This document shows, piece by piece, positions 6,182-9,311 of a DNA stretch of 9,311 nt. Made by a program: the position numbers and the translations under genes. Position 1 is the first letter of the stretch. Each line of letters starts with the position of its first letter. Below the pieces are notes generated by a model, which ran no database searches, was not told the DNA's origin, and saw only the letters and a list, made by a program, of their open reading frames with translations. Where the stretch lies: the NCBI GenBank assembly GCA_002331575.1, contig DCZG01000095.1:205-9515 (forward strand), in the 5' to 3' direction. The DNA is from Atopobium sp. UBA2090. GTDB taxonomy: Bacteria; Actinomycetota; Coriobacteriia; Coriobacteriales; Atopobiaceae.

Positions 6182-7048
6182 ATGTGGCTTCTCGCTGCTG
6201 CCGGGTCGGCGGTCTTCGCCGGCGTCACCTCCATCCTCGCCAAGTGCGGCATTCGCCGGACCGACCCTGACGTGGCGACGGCCATCCGCACCATCGTCGT
6301 GCTCGCCTTCGCGTGGCTCATGTCCGCTGTGGTGGGCTCGGCCGGCCAGGTGGGCTCCATCAGCGCCAACTCGCTCCTGTTCCTCGGGCTCTCGGGCTTC
6401 TCCACGGGCGCGAGCTGGATCTGCTACTTCCGCGCCCTCTCCGAGGGCGACGTGAACAAGGTCGTGCCCATCGACAAGTGCTCCACGGTGCTCACGGTCA
6501 TTCTCGCCATCGTCCTCTTCGGGGAGACCCAGGGACTCGTCGTCAAGCTCGTCGGCTGCGTGGGCATCCTCGTGGGGACGTTCATGATGCTCGAGCGCCG
6601 CGAGCAGGACCACGACGTGAAGGGCGAGTCCTGGCGCTGGTATGCGGTCGCCTCGGCGGTGTTCGCCGCTCTCACGAGCATCCTCGCGAAGGTGGGCATC
6701 GAGGGTGTTGAGTCGAACCTCGCCACCGCGGTGAGAACCTGCTTCGTGCTCGTGATGGCGTGGGTCGTCGTGGTCATGCGCGGCAAGACGGGGCAGGTGC
6801 GCGGCATCGATAGCCATGAGCTGCTCTTCATTTGCCTCTCAGGCGTCGCGACCGGCGCGAGCTGGCTCTGCTACTACTACGCCATCCAGAACGGCGTCGT
6901 GAGCGTGGTCGTTCCCGTCGACAAGCTCTCGATCGTGGTGGCGATGGCCTTCTCGGCCACCGTGTTCGGCGAGCGCTACACGAGAAGGTCGCTCTCGGGG
7001 CTTGCGCTCATCGTGGCGAGCACGCTCGCGATGGCCATCTTCAGATAG
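6182..7048 (+). CDS. EamA/DMT-superfamily transporter with near-duplicate halves
   Basis: A 288-residue polytopic membrane protein made of two EamA repeats of about five hydrophobic segments each, at about 1-137 and 150-288. Matching landmarks are SAVFAGVTSILAK (9-21) with SAVFAALTSILAK (158-170), LATAVRT-type segments (31-37, 180-186), SGFSTGASWICY (71-82) with SGVATGASWLCY (220-231), and PIDKCS (96-101) with PVDKLS (245-250). The family exports or imports small metabolites such as amino acids or nucleotide precursors; the substrate here is unknown. The frame is open back to a GTG at 6095 overlapping the ppk2 stop. ATG 6182 is preferred because AAAGGA lies 6 nt before it and the first membrane segment starts there. 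Probably cotranscribed with ppk2. Convergent with the DUF2804 gene, 21 nt away, with no visible terminator. Confidence 0.88.
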   Translation: MWLLAAAGSAVFAGVTSILAKCGIRRTDPDVATAIRTIVVLAFAWLMSAVVGSAGQVGSISANSLLFLGLSGFSTGASWICYFRALSEGDVNKVVPIDKCSTVLTVILAIVLFGETQGLVVKLVGCVGILVGTFMMLERREQDHDVKGESWRWYAVASAVFAALTSILAKVGIEGVESNLATAVRTCFVLVMAWVVVVMRGKTGQVRGIDSHELLFICLSGVATGASWLCYYYAIQNGVVSVVVPVDKLSIVVAMAFSATVFGERYTRRSLSGLALIVASTLAMAIFR

Positions 7049-7069
7049 CCGCCGCCTCCGACCCGCAGC

Positions 7070-8110
7070 CTAGTACTTGTTGTGGATGTGCTCGGCGGAC
7101 CCCCGCAGGCCGTCCACGCACAGGGCGCTGCCGTCGTCGAGCGCGATCGTGCCGGCGAAGGTTCCGAAGACCTGGTGCTGGTCAGAGACGATGACGTCGG
7201 CCGCGTTCACGTAGTCGGTGCGGTCGATGCGCGGCGAGAAGACGAGGTCGAGACGACCGCCGTCATCGGTCACGTGCCAGGGCTCCAGGTAGCGGTAGGC
7301 ACCGTCCGCGCCCTTGGGGATGCCGAAGTCGACGCGGCCCAGCTTGTGGGCGTGCCCGTCGACGAAGACCATGTTCTCGCTCGCGGCCGAGGTGTCGCCG
7401 AAGCCGTAGCCGAGGTTGAGCGCCACCACCTGACCGGCCTGGTGGCCCTGCGCCGCAGCCCAGTACCAGACGTTGTCATAGGTCCACACGCCGCGACCCC
7501 AGTCGAGAAGGCCGAGCGAGTCGGCGGGAGAGAACTCATGGAAGAGGGCGCCGCGTCGGAAGCCTCCCCGTGCCCGCATGCCCACGATCTTGCGGTTGTA
7601 GTAGAAGGCGGCGGGGTCGTCCGCCCAGGGGGTGCAGATGACCATCGAGTCCCGCGGGACCTGGTCGAGAAGGACCTCCACTTCGAGATCGTCGTCCCCT
7701 TCGAAGTTGGCCATCGAGAACGAGAGGCGCCGTCCGGCGGGCACGTGGACAAAGCGCACGGAGCAGCGGTTGTTCTTCCAGTCGACGTCACCCACGTCGG
7801 AGCTTCTCGGCACGCCCATCCGGCCGAGCGGCAGCACGACCGTCTCGGAGGTGGTCTTGAACGTGTCGTCGGCGAAGCACATGACGGACGCCGAAACGAG
7901 GCCCACGTAGCCAAGGTCGGAGAACGTGAGGGCGACGGCGTACTGTTCGTCGTTCACGAGGTAGTAGTCCCAGTCCTTGATACGGAAGGCTGGTGCCGCG
8001 ATAACCTCGCGGTTGTAGTCGAAGGGCGGTCGAAGCGCATAGCCCGGCTCGCGGAGGTGTCCCGCGGCGTCGAGGAGAGGACCCGAACCTACGATGAGAT
8101 GATCGGACAT
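7070..8110 (-). CDS. DUF2804 domain-containing protein
   Basis: A 346-residue protein matching the DUF2804 family over its whole length, by recall of family consensus. Segments are SGPLLDAAGHLREPGYA (9-25), FRIKDWDYYLVND (42-54), VPRDSMVICTPW (151-162) and FYYNRKIVGMRA (169-180). The most conserved block is DSLGLLDWGRGVWTYDNVWYW (197-217), followed by LGYGFGDTSAASENM (233-247) and SDQHQVFGTFAGT (309-321). Aromatic and Asp/His-rich motifs suggest a beta-rich ligand-binding or enzymatic fold, but no function is established to my knowledge. No signal peptide or membrane segment is seen. The frame extends to a TTG at 8140; ATG 8110, with GGGGG about 7 nt upstream, gives the better family N-terminus. 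It lies 100 nt downstream of thpR on the same strand. Confidence 0.85.
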   Translation of the reverse strand: MSDHLIVGSGPLLDAAGHLREPGYALRPPFDYNREVIAAPAFRIKDWDYYLVNDEQYAVALTFSDLGYVGLVSASVMCFADDTFKTTSETVVLPLGRMGVPRSSDVGDVDWKNNRCSVRFVHVPAGRRLSFSMANFEGDDDLEVEVLLDQVPRDSMVICTPWADDPAAFYYNRKIVGMRARGGFRRGALFHEFSPADSLGLLDWGRGVWTYDNVWYWAAAQGHQAGQVVALNLGYGFGDTSAASENMVFVDGHAHKLGRVDFGIPKGADGAYRYLEPWHVTDDGGRLDLVFSPRIDRTDYVNAADVIVSDQHQVFGTFAGTIALDDGSALCVDGLRGSAEHIHNKY

Positions 8111-8210
8111 GAGGTGCCCCCGTTCGCTCGAAAAGCCCAACTACCGCGAGCGTTCCACCCGGGGGACGATGGCATACCGAGCGGTCGGCGTATGGGCGGG
8201 ACGACACTCC

Positions 8211-8792
8211 CTAGCGGGCGAGCCCGTCATCGGCGTCTGGGGCGCCCGTACCGAGCTCCGCGGAGAAGACCGGCGTGTAGGTGAGGCGCCCGCCCTCGGG
8301 ATGATGGCTCCACATGAGGCGGATGGCCTTCACGTCGAAGGAGACGGGCCTGACGACGTGCGGCTCCTCGCCCTCCAGTCGTGCGTTTCGCACGAGCGTG
8401 ACGTGGGGGCGGTAGGGACGGTCCTCGACGGCGACGCCTCGGTCGAGAAGCTCTTCCACGAGACGAGCCTGGAGCGAGCGGAGCTCGTCGAGACCAGCTC
8501 CCGACTGGATGCCGCGCCAGAGCACGAGACGGTTGTGATGGTCAAAGGAGCCGAGGTCGCCGAGGCCGAGCGTCAGCGGACTGCTGGCTGCTGCGGTCGC
8601 CTGAACGGCGTCTCGGACGCGTCGCTCAACGTCCTCGTCCACCTCGCCGAGAAAGATGAGCGTGAGGTGAAGATTCTCGCGGCTGCTCGCACGACCTGTC
8701 TGCAGATGAGGGGAGAGCGCGGCCTGGTCGGCCACGAGCGCGTCCGCTGCCTCGTCGGGGAAGGTGATGCCTATGAAGAGTCTTCTCGTCAT
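8211..8792 (-). CDS. thpR: RNA 2',3'-cyclic phosphodiesterase (2H/LigT family)
   Basis: A 193-residue 2H-phosphoesterase that opens 2',3'-cyclic phosphate ends on RNA to 2'-phosphate and is known in some species for RNA ligase activity. Both diagnostic HxTx motifs are present: HLTL at H42/T44, within ENLHLTLIFLGE, and HVTL at H130/T132, within YRPHVTLVRNA. The N-terminus MTRRLFIGITFPDE is typical, and length fits the family (about 180-195). The ATG at 8792 has no Shine-Dalgarno sequence. Instead a -10-like TAGAAT ends 7 nt upstream, which would place the transcript start on the A of ATG. It precedes the DUF2804 gene on the same strand by 100 nt, and cotranscription is possible. Cytosolic. The C-terminal 13 residues are a low-complexity acidic tail. 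Confidence 0.9.
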   Translation of the reverse strand: MTRRLFIGITFPDEAADALVADQAALSPHLQTGRASSRENLHLTLIFLGEVDEDVERRVRDAVQATAAASSPLTLGLGDLGSFDHHNRLVLWRGIQSGAGLDELRSLQARLVEELLDRGVAVEDRPYRPHVTLVRNARLEGEEPHVVRPVSFDVKAIRLMWSHHPEGGRLTYTPVFSAELGTGAPDADDGLAR

Positions 8793-8798
8793 GCGATC

Positions 8799-8804
8799 AT
8801 TCTA
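8799..8804 (-). promoter_or_regulatory. Candidate -10 box of a leaderless thpR transcript
   Basis: TAGAAT reading leftward matches the consensus at five of six bases and ends 7 nt before the A of the thpR ATG, the usual -10 to start distance. There is no clear -35 hexamer. Confidence 0.4.
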
Positions 8805-9001
8805 TGTCGGCGGATGCGACGGAACTGGTCGAACGGTCGAACGGGACGGGTCCTGAGCAGGGAATCGTTCTGGAAACGATGCTGACAGCGGCGCCTCGTC
8901 TCAGGTGGTTGCCAACGGTCTTTTCTCATCGCCGAGCGGCATCGAAACATTCTCGACACAAACGGCCGGGAGTTGGGTATCCTTGCAAGTAAGAAAAGGA
9001 A

Positions 9002-9021
9002 GTCGCAACCGGGTTTGCGAC
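9002..9021 (+). other. Hairpin ahead of the small reading frame
   Basis: GTCGCAA (9002-9008) and TTGCGAC (9015-9021) form a perfect 7-bp stem with loop CCGGGT. The loop can instead pair with ACCCGG at 9024-9029, right at the edge of the ribosome binding site GGGAGGTGG. Two mutually exclusive pairings next to a binding site could be regulatory; this is only a reading of complementarity. Confidence 0.35.
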
Positions 9022-9041
9022 CGACCCGGGAGGTGGTGCCA

Positions 9042-9110
9042 GTGAACAACGAAGAGAGTAATCAAGAGGTGTCCCGCAGGTGGCATCGCGTGTCCCGTCT
9101 TTACCGGTAG
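9042..9110 (+). CDS. Possible 22-codon leader peptide
   Basis: A GTG-initiated frame of 22 codons, ending TAG at 9108-9110, encodes (M)NNEESNQEVSRRWHRVSRLYR. The upstream sequence GGGAGGTGG (9028-9036) is the best Shine-Dalgarno match in the right part of the window, with 6 nt between GGAGGTG and the start codon. The peptide is acidic/polar at the front and basic at the back (five Arg), with a VSR...VSR repeat. No family is recognised. A promoter-like pair and a hairpin lie upstream, and about 200 nt without a further gene follow, so it could be a regulatory leader for a gene beyond the right edge. It may equally be chance. Confidence 0.3.
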   Translation: MNNEESNQEVSRRWHRVSRLYR

Positions 9111-9311
9111 GCCATTCAAAACAATCAGGCCACGTCAGCGATATGAGAATCGCAAAGTCTCTAAGTAGACAGACGGAAGAACCGGTGCCACCGCGCAGGA
9201 GCCAGAGCGTCAATCCTATCGGACGCTGAGGAGAAAGGTTTCTACGCAGGATTAGCCTCATCGATACTCATCAGAGGGGTGAGTCCAAAGTTCTAGATAG
9301 AGTACGTACCC
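9111..9311. other. Lower-GC non-coding stretch with several small hairpins
   Basis: No gene recognised on either strand and GC content visibly lower than the coding regions. Short perfect stems are GCGAT/ATCGC (9138-9142/9149-9153), GTCT/AGAC (9157-9160/9167-9170), AGCGTC/GACGCT (9206-9211/9222-9227) and ACTCA/TGAGT near 9270-9290. No tRNA, rRNA or known riboswitch signature could be matched with confidence. Confidence 0.4.

Larger units (their letters stand above)
8793..9041. other. Non-coding stretch upstream of thpR
   Basis: No convincing gene on either strand: open frames here are short, arginine-rich in the minus reading and lack ribosome binding sites. Visible small features are a tandem 8-bp repeat GGTCGAAC at 8827-8834 and 8835-8842, a 6-bp hairpin ATCGTT/AACGAT at 8864-8880, and a weak rightward promoter-like pair, TCGACA (8953-8958) and TATCCT (8978-8983), with 19-nt spacing. 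Confidence 0.5.

Noticed and set aside
8827..8842. Tandem GGTCGAAC copies as a tRNA T-arm or CRISPR-like repeat
   Set aside because: Only two 8-bp copies without spacers, and no cloverleaf could be formed around them on either strand.
8804..8992. Plus-strand 62-codon frame divergent from thpR
   Set aside because: No ribosome binding site, start within the thpR promoter, and third-position composition near random in its second half.
8789..9049. Minus-strand 86-codon frame ending in an overlap with the thpR start
   Set aside because: TTG start without a ribosome binding site and an arginine-rich translation with no recognisable domain; codon usage is unlike the real genes.
9051..9195. T-box riboswitch: GAAGAGAGTA (9051-9060), AGGTGGCATCGCG (9078-9090) and GGTGCCACCGCG (9184-9195) resemble T-box stem I and antiterminator motifs
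   Set aside because: Each near-match differs at two positions of the conserved core, the first lies too close to the stem-I-like motif, the second lacks the tRNA-pairing UGGN, and no specifier loop or terminator alternative could be drawn. A covariance search would settle it.

Overview
The window is GC-rich, with strong G/C preference at third codon positions, tightly packed genes and Shine-Dalgarno-led starts. An indolepyruvate:ferredoxin oxidoreductase next to an AMP-forming acyl-CoA ligase, a DUF2804 protein and a PPK2 kinase together suggest an anaerobic, amino-acid-fermenting, high-GC Gram-positive. My best guess is the Coriobacteriia (Olsenella/Collinsella-like). That assignment is an inference from gene content and composition; no rRNA is present to confirm it.

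Layout. (1) 1-2365, minus strand: an AMP-forming acyl/aryl-CoA synthetase followed 19 nt later by iorA, whose 3' end runs off the left edge. This looks like an aromatic amino-acid fermentation operon. (2) 2540-4826, minus strand: three genes read in the order rhodanese lipoprotein, Rrf2-family regulator, RclA-like flavoprotein disulfide reductase. Both junctions are 4-nt ATGA overlaps. An AT-rich promoter containing an imperfect 31-bp dyad lies upstream, and a strong hairpin lies after the last gene. The set resembles the HypR-MerA hypochlorite-response pair of staphylococci with a secreted sulfurtransferase added, and is the most system-like unit here. (3) 4827-5210: a 384-bp divergent intergenic region with the operon promoter, a REP-like 27-bp sequence and a perfect 39-bp inverted repeat around a 23-nt loop, probably a MITE-like foldback element. 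(4) 5211-7048, plus strand: a PPK2-family polyphosphate kinase followed by an EamA/DMT transporter whose two halves are about 50% identical, a sign of recent internal duplication. (5) 7070-8792, minus strand: thpR (RNA 2',3'-cyclic phosphodiesterase), possibly leaderless, then a DUF2804 protein. (6) 8793-9311: about 520 bp with no recognisable gene, lower GC toward the right end, several small hairpins and one well-formed ribosome binding site in front of a 22-codon reading frame.

How the parts may work together. Arylpyruvates would be oxidatively decarboxylated by IorAB to aryl-acetyl-CoA, with the adjacent ligase interconverting free aryl/acyl acids and CoA esters. The redox operon would sense and detoxify oxidants such as reactive chlorine or metal stress. 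PPK2 recharges nucleotides from polyphosphate. The remaining genes are housekeeping or of unknown role.
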